This document shows positions 8,400 to 23,972 of a DNA stretch of 64,000 nucleotides, one piece after another; position 1 is the first letter of the stretch; each line of letters opens with the position of its first letter. The position numbers and the translations under genes are program-made. This stretch comes from Phoebastria nigripes (lineage: Eukaryota > Chordata > Aves > Procellariiformes > Diomedeidae): positions 1,670,122-1,734,121 of the forward strand of contig JAYKAV010003066.1 in assembly GCA_035582835.1 (NCBI GenBank), in the 5' to 3' direction. The notes beneath the pieces were generated by a model, which was given only the letters and a program-made list of their open reading frames with translations, did no database searches and was not told where the DNA came from.

Positions 8400-11355
8400 T
8401 GTAACACTGGAAGAGACACAGAAAAAATACAGTTGAGTTGTTTGCAAGACAGTAACATTTTTCTTTGGCAGTTACTCTCTAATAGCTCATGTCAAAGTAA
8501 ATGAAGACGCAACAATTTTTTTTGTAGAGAAGTATGTCTAAATAAGGGCCTGGGAGAGTGGCATTGCTTAACTTAAAATAGCGTCCTGACCTTATTTCTA
8601 TGCAGCTAAATATCTCTGACTCTGGGAAGACTAATACTAGTTTTGGTCACTATGTAAAGGTCAATACCTAATTAAAAAAGGTTTAAGATTAAGGCTTTTT
8701 GTAATGTGTCTTAAGTACAGCTGGCGGCTTCTTTAAAGGGAAGTTTCATTTCATTACCAAGCTAGACTGTGGGATTTGGTATATCTAAACATTCTTTGAA
8801 GCTGTTGTCTTACCAAAATATATGTTAAAACTAGTAAACCTCATGCTGCCAGTAACTCCTCTGAGGGACATCCAGATTTGTGCTTGGACTGAAAAAAGGC
8901 TCGGCTGTTACCGTGCTGGTGGATCAGGATACATGCAGCTCCAAACCAAGCAACCCCAAATCAGTAGTCTGGGGACATGGGTGAGAGGAGGAGGGAGGGG
9001 GAAGTGTTCTTGGAAGCTTAGGGGAGAGTGGGGGCATGCGGGAAGCAGCTGAGGTTATGGGGGAGGCAGAGGACTCTGTAGGAGAGGGGTCTACATTAGC
9101 ATTGCTGATCATGCAATGGCTTGACTAGTTGTTTAGAAAATTGTATCTAAACATATATGCCTTCTCCTACAGGATAACAATTGAGAGAGATAACTTGCTG
9201 AGAGCTCAAATGTAAATTAATGTCTGATGTTAAGTATTTCAGTTGGTCCTCTTACCAACATTTCTTAGTGTAGCTAGTACTGTTTGCAAAAGCACAAACA
9301 ACTCTTGTGTTGAGTGTAGCTACAGCTGTTGCAGGAGAGTCCTGGTACGTCAGATTGGTCCCACTTAACTTCAGGCTTCTCACTGGGAGAGAAGCCCTTC
9401 AGCATTGCATTGCTAACTTATTTTTCCATTGGCTAGAAAGGAGGGTTAAAGGGACTACAGTCCTGACTTAGTATGCCTTCAGTTATATGGAATGCATATG
9501 GACTGGAAGACATTAGATTAAACTTTGGAGACTTCATCCGGAAAAAAACAGTTTAGTTTTCTTGTTAGAGTTGAAGGAAAAAAAAAAGGTACATACTGTC
9601 ATTTTTTCATGTCCTCAACTGGGTGTGGGGAGAAGGAAGACGTCTGAGATTAATATCAGGGTTTGGGAGAGGGACTAACTTTTCAGTTTATGTTAAATTG
9701 TGAACAGTTTGGCAGGAAAAGAATGGAACATATGATTTTGAATTTCCAATTTTGTTGTAACAAAACATCTTGTCTTCTCATTTTGCAGCTGTTCCAGAAA
9801 TTTATCTAGTATCATTTTTCAGTTTAGCCAAAATTAGTACTGATGTGTCCTAATATGCACACATTATTGGAAAAACTGAGTCAAGCTACCAAGTTTTGTT
9901 TGTTTGTTTTTAATAAAACTGCTACAGGTGCGGTATTTCATCTTCTGTGGTAAAACCTGAAGAAACCCTACTCTCAGATTTTTACAAGGAGCCCTAACTT
10001 TAATTGAAACACTGGGCATTTCCTCACTATTTTTCCCCTGAATCTAGAGGCCTTTCACTTTTGCTAGCTGGCTGTTGAGCTCTACTAGTTATTTCACTTT
10101 GCAGTTCCTTAGAGTGCCTGAGAAACTGGTAGTAGAATGGGCACAAATAACGGATACCTCTTTTTGAAGTTGGGTGAGGTGGTTGGTTTTTCTGATGGTG
10201 TGAGTTTTTTGCTGTTAAAAAAGAGATAAAGGATGTCCGCAGTATTTGTTGGGGCACAGAAATCCCTTGGGACAGTTCATACTAAGGAGGTACTGTCCCT
10301 GTTACTACTTTAAATACANAAAGACAAAATTAACTGTGCAGGCTATAAAGACGTTCTCTGTTCGCTGAACATACACTTGCATGACATAAAGCCTCAAAGT
10401 ACCAGAAAACATGTTTGTAACACTTGAATATATAAGGACATTTATAGTTGCTATTTCTTTTCCTTGTTACCTATTACATAGTATCTTACTATAGGTATAT
10501 CTTACGGAAGTAGCTCTGTGACCATTTGGGAGAGTATAATTAAAGGGATGCAGCGAGGTCCTGCTGGTTCAACTGCCTCCTATAACAGGACTGTTAGCTA
10601 CCAACCTCGCACTTGTCTTCTGCCTCTTGAAACTTCCCCTTCTGTCGCAGATGGGCTGGGTGGAATAGGCTGCAGGTGTCGTAGCTGCCAGCCCGTGCAG
10701 TCTGCAGCTGCACAGCATGGGCTGTAAATCTGAAGCCTTTTGATGCTGCTGGCAGTACTTTCCTTGATGGGGATGGAAGCAGAGATGCTACATCATTTCA
10801 TCTGCCTGTGACATTTATACAGGTATTACACTTTTGCATGTGAATAAATGGCATGAACTGAACAATGGATGAAACTGAAGTGCTTCGGAGACTTTTACGT
10901 TTAAGTGGTGCCAAGTACCTCCTATAGCAGATTTGGCTAATTAGAGTATGTTATTAATCTTTAACCACTGATAGAAATCAGTTGGATCAACGCTGAACAG
11001 CTGCTACAGGAAAATACTGCAGAGGGGTTGCTGCAGAATTATCGTATTTGTTCTTAAGATATACCATTTGTTCAGGATGTTTTTTCATTGCACAGGAGTC
11101 GCAAAACAGATTAGTTGCATTGTGGGTAATAGCTTGTAGTACTATTTCCCAAGAAGTACAACTTTTAAGGGCTGTATAGTAGGTTACTGATAGGTCACAG
11201 GGTGATAGGAAGTATTAGGCTTTTGGGTTTTAACCTGAAATTTTCTCACTTTCTAAAGTTTGCTTCAAGTGCCTGCAGCAATCTCAACTTTCTTTTAGCA
11301 AAATTTTTGTTTCTGGGATAACTAAAGCCATCCTCAGAAGAGACCATTGGAAAAG
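8400..11355. other. Intergenic, no gene recognised
   Basis: This is mixed AT-rich sequence with only short, low-complexity or chance open frames in all six frames. There is a purine-rich G/A patch at about 8980-9060. I see no recognisable repeat family. Confidence 0.5.

Positions 11356-11410
<55 letters not shown>
11356..11410. repeat. A homopolymer, 55 bases
   Basis: This run of 55 A is preceded by AAAAG. There is no AATAAA just upstream and no clear flanking duplication, so a retrocopy tail is not supported. Confidence 0.95.
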
Positions 11411-11412
<2 letters not shown>

Positions 11413-14400
11413 AGAGTCCAGCTGAAAACACAGATGCTCTTGTCCACAAAGGTCCAGCATCTTCCATATTTTAAAAAAAAAACATTCCTTAAATTCATTA
11501 TAAACATGCAAACCAGCAAAAAACAGGTAACTTGTGTTTGATCTGGAAGATGTGCACTTTCAGTAACAGCATCACTCCACAGTGCCCACATCTGTAAAAT
11601 GCTGGGCAGTTCTCGAACTTGTGTATGCAAGAGAAATGTGGTAGTGGCCTTTCTCCAGTGTTTACATTTGTGGGGCTTAAACAAGATGAGAACCCAAACC
11701 TTNTCCCTGATCTGGAATAAATTTGTCTGAAGTAATATTTGCGAACGGGCAAGTACAGATAAACAGAGGCTTCTGCTGCATGCGCTGAGGGACTGTGCTT
11801 TTTTCTCTCCGATATAGCAGTTGTACAGAATAGCAGTCACTATTTTTTTACATTGTAGCAAAGTTTAAGATTTAACCTCTCAGAACAGATTGAAAACTCA
11901 GAGAATTCTAAAATAAAATGGAATTCCTTCTAGACTGGAACACCCTGGCTGAAAAAGCAACTGGTTTTCAACTAGGTAGCAGAGACCTGCTATAAAAATG
12001 TCTTGCTGATGGTGCTTGGCAAAGTGCAGAGCTCTCAGGAGTGTGGTGCTGTGCATCTTCATTCATCCCTTCTGCACCTACCCCTTTCTTTCCTGGCTAC
12101 TTCCCCCCCGCCCTGGTTCTTTTTCTAGTTTTTAGTAGCTTGAATTGCACAAATATTGATTAATAGATCTATAAATCTCAGAAAATGGGGATGCTTCAAA
12201 TAACGAGATCTCTTTATTAAGAATTAAATGGAAGAACTAAACATAAGCTTTCCTCTTCTACTTTAAACTTCAGGAGTGGGAAGAACAAAAATTGTGTTGA
12301 TGATAAAGGTCTCCACATATAGCATTCTAATTATAACATAGANAAGAAAACTTAAAGTTGGTGGGCAAATGTAGAAAAAGACCACACTTTCTCCTCAATG
12401 ATTTCAGTATTGTGTACCTTAAAGGCAATACTGTGAATAATAGACCACTTTGTATGAGAAACACTAAGTGTAGTTCACAGGATTTCCATTGATTATTCCA
12501 TTAGCCATGTGAAAACTATCTTTTACGATGGGTCCTAAATGGGGTTCTGGCTAACCTGAATGCCCACCTCATCCTCCTTTGCAGATGAGTCCCTTTTGAT
12601 CCCTGTGTAGATGAATCCAAATTCTGGAAAACTTTGCCTCACATCCTATTAAAAGTAGAAGACTGTAACTTTACAGATGACTAATCATTTTGAAAGTTCA
12701 CTTCCCTACACACCCTTCAAACTGAATGCCTGATGTAAAGAGAAGGGGAAAAAAAAGTAACCCATCTCAAACATGCCAGCACACACAGTGACTAAGCAGT
12801 ACAGGGCAACAGCTCCTTCTTTTTTAATCACCGAGTGATTTTAGTGTTCCCCATTCCACACTAGTGCTCTTCAGGCATCCTTTTCCAGGCCTGGTTTAAA
12901 TCCCACTGACCTCTATAGAAAACACCTGTTACTTTAGTGGGTCGGTAATGAAGAATTACCTACTTGGAGAATATTGCTTTTTCCCCAGTTGTCTTTTTAG
13001 AAAGGAATTATTACCATAAGCTACGGAGCTGTTGTTGCCAGGATGACTTTCTATGGTCCTTTANGGCCTCGTGAAGGTTTCGCCTGCTCTTTTGACTTGA
13101 GGTTGAATGAAACAACAGGGAAGTGATACTGAGGAAGTGGAATTTGATTGATTGGGAGTGGAGGAAATGTATTAGGCTGTCAAAACTTCTGTTGACAACA
13201 TCATTGCTACTACTGCTGGTTGTAGGTTGGTATTGCTAAATCACAGTCAGTATCCCATAACATCAGGTGTTGTCCAAATCCNAGAAAGAATGTAGCTCCT
13301 CACCCACTGTCCCTAGAATCTTTGTAGCCTGCTCAAACGGTGGCAGCCAGGCAGGGATCATATACGCAAAATAGACCAAATGTATCTATACACATACAAA
13401 AAAAAAAAAGGCATACCACTTCTGGCTAGATGTTTTCCTACTTTCCCTTCACACCTCACTATGACTCTCGTGGGAGCCAGTCAACTCATTTAAAAATCTT
13501 CTGGAACATTTGGCATTCATGAAATTTCAAATAGCATTAAAGGGATATCGTTAGCCTAAATCTTCAAACCTACATTCTTAAAACCTAGTTTAAACAACAC
13601 AATTGAATTCAGGCTAAACTGATTTAATATTCCTAGGAAGGAACTTAAGCCCAACCTAGTCGATGAATATATGTGAAAATCAGTGTGTGACTGCAAGACT
13701 GGCTACAAGGCTTTAGCTGACAACTTGCATTTAGATCCTGGGCTTGACCCCTAGCTACCATAATGATGAATGCTACAGAAAATCTTCTACTTTGTGTGTT
13801 CCTACACTAATGTTTACAAAACAATTGCAGAAAAAAAAATTCTCTGTTAAAAAATTGACATTTGAAATTTAGCCTAATTTTGCAGTGTAATTTTAACTAT
13901 ACACCAGTTAAAAATCTCACTAAGCCTGCTGTTCCCTATAATCTGCTTTTGATTTGGGTAATGTGAGGGAAAAAAAAGGCAATTGTTGTTATAGGATCCT
14001 CGGGTTCCTATGTTTCATCGTAACCGCAGTGTTACCCTACCCATACAGAGCATCTCCAGATTCTCTACAGACACTTACTAAATTGCTTCCAATCCCCATA
14101 TAAAATGGGAAATGCTGCTGTAAAATATACCCAAAAATTATAAGCCTGAAGAAATAAGAGGCACACAAATGCTGTATGGGTTGTCCAAGTTAACACAGGA
14201 AGGCTGTGAATAAGTAGGAAATATAACGTACTATACCTGAAAAAAAATCTGTTCAACCCAATTCTCATTAAATATTCAATCCTACAATCTTAAATATGGA
14301 ATTTATGTGGGATTCAAATATTTGCTAATTTTAGAGTTTTTGACTAACATCTTTAAATAGTCGCAGTTTCTTCACTCCCATAAAGGATAACTTTGCATTT

Positions 14401-17400
14401 GCTAGTTGTCTCCCTTTTTTTTCCTCCGCCCTGTGGCTTACAATGACAATGTGGCAATTCATGAATGAGTGGGTGACATTAAAGGTCTATTTGTGTTTGC
14501 TGGCTAAATCCTGCATCTAACAGAAGGCTTTTATTAGTTCTGTTGTTAGAATAATTGTTTCTTTAATGACAGAGTGACGCTATATCTGATTGTGCACAGA
14601 AGCAGAAAAGACAGCTGATGGAATTACAGTGCAAATTACAAATTGCAGTCTTACAGGGAGATAATAATAAAATTTTAGGGGTTTTTTTCTGAAAATTGCT
14701 CTGTATTACACTAATTTATGTACATTGCTTCTACTTCACTCCAGAGCTAATATTAACTAGAACTTCCTTATGATTAACCTTAGCCACACTTTCTTCATGT
14801 CAAGTGCAGGAATACATTTGGTGCTGGTGTGCGTTTGCCAACTCGTATTTTATCAGCAGCAGTAATAGCATCTTGATTGAGCAGGATCTACAGGACTAAT
14901 ACAGTCATCAAGAAGTTAAATGACTATATCAGTTACTCTTTTTAATCTTTTTATAGTCAAAGGAAGGAACAGGGACTTTCTGAGGATAAGTACTTTTAAG
15001 CCAACATAAATTTTTATGGTAATTACTCAATAGAGAGCCAGAGTTCTCCATCATTTGCACACCACAAACAATATGCAGCAAATTATGGCATAGCAGACCA
15101 GTTGTTAGTCCGCAGATTACAGAATAACTTCAAGAAAGTACTCAATCCAACTTTTATTTCTTTCATTATGTTCTGATAATTGCAAATTGAGCCAGAAGTA
15201 ACTTCAAAAGAGCCATATTAATGTACAAGCCCTGTACCACTGTGTGAATAACCAGCTGCCTCTCCATGGACTGCCACCGCATACTCCATGCCTCAAAGCT
15301 TAAGGGCTGCTACTCTAGGATAAAAAGTACCCTCCTTGATTTGGAAACACTGAAATACTCAAGAAGAAAGTTTGATGTTTTGGCCATCAGCAAAGCTCTG
15401 AAGTAGCAAACCAGCACCTGGAGGTGGCTTTATGCACAATTCTTGACCCCATACTGTGGTTTGATGTTATACCTATGCAGGGGCCCACCTGGGCTTTCAC
15501 AGGAAAGACACTGATTCCCCCTGCTCCATCCCCATCCTACTCCCAAATACACACACCCACAGCCTCTTACATGGGACTGACCAGTTCTGAAGGGTGAGGC
15601 CTTTTAACCCAACTGAAAACTAAGCTGCCACTGCCTTTGAAATGAATTCTGGTCCGGCTGAGGACTTTGGTGCTTGGGGAGTTCAGTTCCACCTCAGGGT
15701 CAAGGGCAGCCAAACAGGGATTTTATGAACGTACCTTTTGACTTGGACAGTGGGAAATATTTATGAAGCAAAAGCCACAAAGGGACTTGGTTCTTACTTG
15801 TTTTCTGAAAAGGTATTGGGGAAGATCACATGTGAGGATATNGAGTCTGTTCTTTGAGGTGGGGTAACAGGGCGATGGATCTTGTACTAGCTAAACTAAA
15901 GTAATTTTCTGTTTCTAATTCTGCAATCACTCTCATCGGATATCTTTTCAAATCTATTCATTTTTCCTCTTTTCCTAGGAATTCTACAGATTTTTGCCTC
16001 ACCTCATGTTACAGTGTAACCTGTTAGGCACTCTATACAGATAGGTATTGGTGTTCACACTGGGGAGCTTCCAGGGGCAGAGGAATATAACACTTTGCAG
16101 CACAGAAGACTGGTCATCTGCAGCATTCTTTGCAAACTATTCAGCAGTCATTAATGGGAAAGAAAAAAGAAAAGGAACATCAATCGAAAAACAGATGACT
16201 AAGCAGAAACCTAACACCTCCCTGGTTTTTACTCTGAGTGTTATACTGAGCTCCAGTTCTCCCAAGCTCGGATTGTCAAAGAATGGGAACTGAAGCTCAG
16301 AACCCATCGAACTAACCTCTGCTCATACAAGATTTAAAAGAAACTGGTCAGAAAGCAAGCAGTGAAAATTTAAGTTGAACTAACCAAGTCCTCCTTACCA
16401 AATTTTTGTGGTTTTGANAAAAAAAAAAAAGAAACCAGAAGTAGTCAAAAGTTTAAGACAATGATAAAAGAACTAAGTAAAGGTATATAAAAGCTCCCTT
16501 TTAAATTATCTGGATAAACTCTAGGACAACTGGCTCCTGCTTTACCAGAATATGAATAATAACAATAACCTTCAGTCNGAGCTCCGTATCCTGCCAAGGT
16601 TTCTACGTTATTGTAGCCCCAAATGCTGGTTTGAATTTAAGAACTTGATTTTTTTTTTTTAACATCACCATGGAAAGCATTCCATTCTTCAGCACTTTTG
16701 TATGTGTAACAGTTTTTCTGTATTTGTTTTCTTTCGTTCTTTTCTAATGAATTTGGTGTTTAAAAAGGGTCAGAGCTGGAGCTAGTACTGCTCAAGAAGA
16801 CTCTCTCACCTGCAATTAAATAATTTATATCAAAATTTTCCAAGCTGGACATGGGGATTTCCTCATGCTATTTAATGAAAGACACCTGGCTAAATCTCCT
16901 TTACTGTTCTAAAAGTCCCAAATTAATCTTTTCTACAGAAAAGACCTCCCATATACATTTGCAGTTTTAAGCTGTTCTCTTTACAAGCTTTGCTTAGACT
17001 CCAGAAAGTCCCTTCCCATGCAAATACCTCAGCGTTTCAGTTATACTGCAGTTTAGCAGCAGTGACTGTCAAGTTGGGACAGCAGCACAAGAGGCAGTAA
17101 CTGCAACTGGCGTTGTAGTGTTTTAAGGAATAGGCTGTGTACTGATACCAATTCGAAAAGAGCAACACTTATGCAGAAAAAAATGCATTATGCCAGCAGT
17201 AACCCATACTGACGTGGTTGCATCTGAATGAGACTTTCAATTGTCTTCATATTATTTCTCTATCTTTTTGAGCTTTTGGGCAAGGGACAAACCCTTGGGT
17301 ATTTGAGGCTGGTTTGTTGACATGATGAGAAACAGTGACACTGTAGATTCACAGGAACTGGGAGGGGAGAAAAAAGGCAAACTGAGTAATTCTCAGTCCA

Positions 17401-20400
17401 AAGGCATAGGTTTCTCTAACGCTGTTTAGAGTATGCCTGCCAACTACTCAAGGCCTACACTTCTTACTGTAAGGGGTACATACTCTGTGCCCCCAAACAA
17501 ACTGGTTTTCCCTCTATACCCAGAAGCTCTACCCGGAGAAAAAGATGATGCAGCATTATGAATCCTGCAGAAAAATTACGGACTCTCATAGCCAGGGAAC
17601 AGACTCCTTTGACTTACACAACTATACAGCACAGTTAATGGACCTTAGCTCCCAGGTGCTGCAATATGACAGAGCTCCGCCAACCTACGTGCTCCTTGCC
17701 ACTGAACAAGGAGGTACCAGTCCTCTGCCAGCCCCCCTCACACCGGCTGAAAGCCCTCAACCTCTTCCAATCACTGGCTCTGGTGCTCNTCTGATGGAAT
17801 GAAGCGCCAATTGAAATTGCTGTGCTGACCAAAAATAACCCTGCCCCCNAAAAAAAGGTGAGCAGTTCCTGCCAGGTGAGAATTGGCTCACCAATTCTAG
17901 TCTGAGAGACAGAGATGGTTCAAGAGAAGAGACAAAGCTCTGTGGCTGCTAGCAGGGCTGGAGGGACTAGGTTAGGACTGATGGAGAATGGCTGGACTGC
18001 CCCTCCTGGCAGTGGCAAACTGCTAGTAATCCTCAGATGTACTGTGCAGGCATACCCCAATGTTTACACGTGCTCTTGGTGCATCTTAAACACTGTGTAA
18101 TCTAGTTTAGTTTAAACCTCTTTTACTGTCATTCCCAGGCTAATGGCAGTTATTTTCTTCGTGGTTTCCAGAGTTCCCTTAATGCCAGAATTCACATAGA
18201 CATATTTTGCGAGTACAATTTCTGTGCCTTAAATTTGTATCTTACTTATGCTAATGCATTTTCCATCTAGCCCAGCTTTTCCTGACTGTGAGGACTTCTG
18301 TCTTCTGCTTCCCAAGACAAGTGAAGCATCACCTCTCCTGAGACCAGCAAATGCTTCCAATGCAGTACTNGGCAAATAGCAACTCATAAAAGAGTGACCT
18401 GATGAAAAAATTGTGTAACTGAACATGTAGATGAAGGGGTTGGTCCCTTAAGTGTGCTCAGAGAGTAATAAGCACAAGAAGACCAGCCAAATCAGAACAA
18501 AATGGAATGAAGACATCCTAACCGCTTAAATATGCTTGCTTGTAAATGACAATGGAGCCTTGCTAGCCAGAACCTGCTGTACCAGAAGACTAGTTTAGCT
18601 GAATACTAGCCTCCTACTGCGTGGAGTGATTGTCACCAGAAGGATTTCTGTGCTGTGTTTTAAAGTTATTGTTCCTTTGCTTTGTCCTATGCCAAAATAG
18701 TTTTTTTTTTTTTCAATCCACGGAGTACACAGTATATCCGGAAAGCAAGCAAACACCACATTGCAGTAATATGCCCTTTCAAATAATGACATACCGCCAA
18801 AACACTCCGATTGGAAAGTTTCCACTGAATTATATATGAAGATGAGGCTTTATCCTTACTGGTTCGTTTACACCACACACACCTTATGGTCACACCTTCA
18901 TCACATTAGTACAAAGGTGCCTCTGCAGATGGATTCTTCTTCCCAGAAATAAGCATTTCCACATCAAGATGGTTAACCCATTACAAGGCAGTACAGTTCA
19001 TGTGCAGATAAGGTTTTAGAGCTCAGATAGCCTGCCCTTAAGAGTAGGAATCTCTCATACATTTTTGGCAGAAATAGTTTTTCCCTCCTCTGTATTAGCT
19101 GTTTGATAATGGTCTTGCAAAGACAGCAAATACAACTTTCAGAAAGATCAAGAAGCAGAAGCAAGCTGATGCATGGATTGAAAATCAAACACAAAGTGGT
19201 CTGAAAATTTGGGGTGAAATTGAATAGTGAGCATCAGAGATGCACCTGGGCTGCAATACCAAGGCAGCAGTCACGTTTTCCTAGCAAAATCACTCATAGC
19301 ATGGACTCAAGACCCTCAGTCCCTCTGCTCTTAGTGGAGAGACACTGGTGCTTCAAGGGATGACCCAGAGGGAGGGGGGCTCCCGCCCTCTGGAGTTTGC
19401 CCTGAATCAGGGCTGCATCTCAGGTACCACTCACAAACAGGGAGGGGATCACAAAAATCAGTGTTCTAATGGCTAAAGTGTTCCTTAAATCCATAGATAA
19501 CAGGAAATCTAGATGGGTTACACTGTCAGTAAGAATTTCTGCTTACTTTAACATCCATATGGAGGTCTCTCCCTCACCAGATTAAAGTCGTTTCAGAACA
19601 AGAGGTTTTGATTTTCTTCCATTGGCTTAAGATGCCTCCATCTGTGCACAGTGTAGGCTGGGAGCCCCAGGCAGATTCATTTTCTCTAAGAAAGAATCCT
19701 GCCAGCAAACCAGGGCTGGGGCCCCTCAGGACCCTCACAAGAGGAGATGGGCAGCAGGGCCTGCAACTACTGTCTCCTCATGGCTATTTGCATCCCCCAC
19801 CCCCCACTGTCTCTTCTTCCCACCTGGAAAGCAACTTACCTGTACAAATGTGGGAATTATTTCTCGGAGAAGCTTCAGTGATGTTGCGACATTTTGTGAT
19901 TCGGTGCTGGGTTTTAACTGTCTATTCAGAAAAAAAAAAAATTCTTTTTGAAGAAAATTACTTGTTTCACTTCTGCTTTTTTCAAAACGAAATGCATTTC
20001 TTTTCAGCTTTCTGTTTTGTTATTTCCTTGAAATTTACTTTCTAGTAAGTTAAATATGAATGACAATGCTCAAAGCAGAAAGAATAATGCATTTTAGGTC
20101 AAACCAAATATTTCATTTATCCTGAAATTATTTTTCTCAAACCTTTTGATTTCACCAGCCATTTCTGAAACGTTTCTCTTTCGATGCAACTCAAAATTAT
20201 TTTTTCCTTTCATTTTCTTCTGAACTATCTGTGATTCAAAATATCCGTTATCTTCACTATCCTACTTCCAGGTAACTTGCATAGCCAGGACCTGCTTTCA
20301 GAGAAGATTTTTTCATTACTGGTAATTTTATGCAGAGATTCTTAACTTTCTGATAAAAGAAATGGAAATAGTTGAGATCCTTCATCTCAATAATGAGCTG

Positions 20401-23400
20401 AATGCCAGCAGGCAGAAGATGCTGCTTGTGGTAAGTTCTATAGAAAGGATGGTTCCAGCATGTTATCTAGAGCTGAGCCAGAAAGTAAAAGGACAGGAGA
20501 GGAGATGAGGCGTCTTTAGAAATGCATTCATTTCAGAGCTGGCTTCAAAGTATTTTCACTGTCAGTTAGAGAGTACTGAGAATTTGTTGTCCAGAAATCC
20601 TCAGGAGATGAATTTTAGACATTCAGACTCACGGCATTCCATGTGGATTTAGTGTTTTACTTATTTAAATTTTTCCATGAACTCAGTTCTTGTCACTGTG
20701 CAAGTCTGACACTCCAGGGCAAATCCCTCTAGCTATTTAAAAAATCTGGTAATCAAGGACACCACCGGTATCTTCCTCACACGGTTCCCTTCTCTCATAA
20801 AGTTCCTTCCTATAGGCCCCACCTCGAGCACACTACCCCAGGAGCTGGCTGTGTTCTCTGCTACTTCAAGGGGCCATTATTTTGTGCAGAGGAGCATGTG
20901 GAACATAAACTTTGGATGTCAGTGTGTATACCATAGGCACTGGGGCTCCTTGCCTGAGAGGACCAACACAGCACTCTTATTCTGGAATACAGCACACTTT
21001 AAAAAAAAAAAAAAAAAAGATGATGAGAAAGGCAATGGTAAAAAAAATTATTTTGCCAATACCCATTACACCTAAATATCTAATGTGAAAGAAGAAAAAA
21101 GGGATTGTTATCTGAAAGAATTTTACATCTGGAAGTGATTTTGAAAGCCAGCACATATGCCACAGACTTAAAAAGAAGCTAAAAAAAGTAGACAGATGGT
21201 CAGTCACCGAATTAGATGCAATCAGAATATGGAAAGATAATTTATCATATTCCCTCTTCTCAGCTTTTCATGTAGATACTGGACTTGGCAGGCTGTTAAT
21301 CTGCTCTGATGAGTGCTTACAATAGAGCTGGGAGCTCTGAACACTGCCAGACCCAGCAGAACTTGTAGTTTCTGCAGGCTTAGTCCTAGCAGCCACTGCT
21401 CCTGAGGTGCTGAGTGCTTTGGCCTCACTTGGTCATTTGCACTCCCCTTCCTGTGCCCATGATTTCACACTGCAGTAAATCCAGCATCAGGGCTCCTAGG
21501 TCAAAATTGCTGCATCCACACAATGTAAAGTGCTGACTTTGCTAAACTTTTGCTGCTGAGTCAAGTTTTCATAGGTAATTTGTTGTACTGGCAGGGTTGG
21601 GGGGGGTTTATAGAAGATCTAGTATCCTCTGTTTGTGCCACTCGAGCTTTATGCTGGATCACCTGTCATCTCCTACAGCCAGCCTAGAGGCAGCACAAAT
21701 CCCATGTCACACTCTTCCTGACTCCATGGGACTGGGACCGCGTGCCCTTGCCTGATCCACATTATCTTTGGCCTGGCATGTTCAACGCCAGATTACGACA
21801 CCATGTTTTCCACTGCATGCGTATACCTCAAGACTGAGTGCCTTTCAGTAATGCATGAGCTGTTCTGGTTTTTCATTTCACTTCCCCAGAAGGTTTTAGA
21901 GCAAACCAGTTCATCCCAACAGCACAGGGGATGGAATGCAGTAACCAAAGCAGGATGTGGGGTTACTGTAACTGGAGCTGGGGAAAGCTTCCCTCTCTAT
22001 TTCCCCTCCCCTTGGCCTTATTTTCATATCTCTGCTGTCCTAGATTGCCACATAACTTCACCCAAGTCAGAAGCCCAGTGAAATCCACCTTGCAGTGGCT
22101 CCTACAGCCTGCCCTGGCTCAACTGCCCTGCCTTGCTGAAGGGTGGAGCTGGGGCCAAGGCCTGCCGTGCTGCCGGGGTTTGGCAACTGTACGCAAGCCA
22201 TGAGCAATAAGGGTGCAGTTAGACAAGACAGCCTACCCACTCCAACAGCTCCTTGTTTCCAAAGGAGAGAGACCTGCCCCTTGCTTCCCCAATCCCTGCC
22301 CTTCCCCAGCCTACAATCCCTTCCATGCTGGCTATCTGACCCTTTAGTGAACGGACCCAGTTCCCTGCTACAGACCCAGCAGTGATTCACTTTTTCTTTG
22401 TAGAGTTAGTTTTCTGCTATCTTAACGAAGTAACTTGGCTCAGAGAAGGGTCAGAGAAGCACCAGCGCCCAGCCAAGCAACATGGCAGTAGCAAATACTT
22501 GAGAGACTGGGAAAGAAGGGAGCGGTGGGACGGGCGCAGCAGCACCTTCCTCAACAGATGTAGCCTGTGCTGTCTAACCACACTTCCACCGTGCTCCACC
22601 AGCAATACTATTTCCTAAAATCACTATGTCAGAAATACCAAGGGCTCTCACGCTAAGGTAAGTATGGGCTAAGAAACCTTAAGCCAGGATGTAACCCTGG
22701 ATCTGTGAAAGGTGAGAGAAACACAAGTTTGTGATCATTTGTCTGTGCTTGTCCCCGTCCTGGGACCTGTGCCGCTGGCAAAGGAACCACGTTAATGTTT
22801 AACCAGCATGTTTTTCCAAATGGCAGGATAGAAATTTTCAATGCACTGTAACCACTCAAGATATTACTTCTCTCTGCCAGTGGGGCCCTCCGATAGGAGC
22901 CCATTACGGTCCCTATCGCTCTGTCTGACCCTGGTCTGAAGCTGTCTATCTCACTGGAAATCCAGGAAGGACAGATTTCATCCTGCCATGTTGTGACACT
23001 TCACTACTTCGTTTCCTTCTCAGTGAGATTTAAGCTGTCAGAGATTTCTTAATTTCCATGGTGATGCAAGAGCCCGTGCTGTAGATCTACAGCCACACGC
23101 TGGGAGACAGGTTTTTGTGAGATTATTTCTGGCTCTTCAGTTTCCGCAAATGAGCTGGAGAATCTGGCAGCCGCTTGTGATATACCCTGGCGAAGAGGAC
23201 AATAACACAACTGCCCTTCAAAACAACAACAAGCCCTTACGGCACTGCCNAGTTTTCCAGAGGTGCTTCGACAGAGTTTTATCCCTCTTTAGAGCACCCT
23301 CAGCTTGGCCTGAACGCAGGGGCCGGTGCTGGTGAGGGGGCGGGCAAGGCCTCCAGGGTCGCCGTGGCAGGCCGGGCCGGACCCGCAGGCCTCTGCTGCT

Positions 23401-23967
23401 GGGCTGCTGGGTGGGCTGGATTTCGGCTGGCCATGGGGCCCGCAGGCTCCTTCGCCGACACACCACCACCACCAAGGGCCGGGTGCCGCAGGCTGACCCC
23501 CTGCCAATCTGTGGGACTCGCTTTGAATGAAAATGGGTCCCCCTTCCCCTGCCCCCTTCCTCTCTGCAAGGAAGCTGGCTTGAGGGGGGAGTTGCCCTCC
23601 TCCCTGGTCTTCACTCAAAACTGCAGTTGGGGAAGTATCTCCCCCAAACTTTCCTCCGAGGGTTAGTTAATATTTTGCTCCCATTTTAGCAAACTTTTGG
23701 CAGATCCCTGCCTTCTTTCCTGCAAAACTGCCCTGAGAGACCCAGGCGTTTTCCTCTTCAGTTACAGGCATGCCAATGCCCCTACAATTTCTGGTGCCAG
23801 GTGAACGTACACCTCACAGCCATGAAATGACAAAGGCAATTATTGCAGATGTTAAAAAAGACCAAAGCACTCCTCCTTGAGCTTATTTCAGAGGATGCCT
23901 GCCCCAGTGCGGAGTTACCTCCACTGAAGCAGGCCATACCCTGTGCAAGCAGGCAGGCCTTGGGGCT
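11411..23967. other. Intergenic, no gene recognised
   Basis: This interval is ordinary avian intergenic sequence with isolated single Ns (for example 11703, 12343, 13064, 16418). Open frames are short and not protein-like. It has poly(A) tracts at 13400-13409 and 21001-21018. GC content rises from about 22000 to 23600, with a CpG-richer patch at about 23300-23480. I see no LINE or LTR homology by eye. Confidence 0.5.
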
Positions 23968-23972
23968 CCCTG

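Noticed and set aside
11246..11541. Poly-Phe and poly-Lys open frames
   Set aside because: They are caused by the A55 homopolymer.
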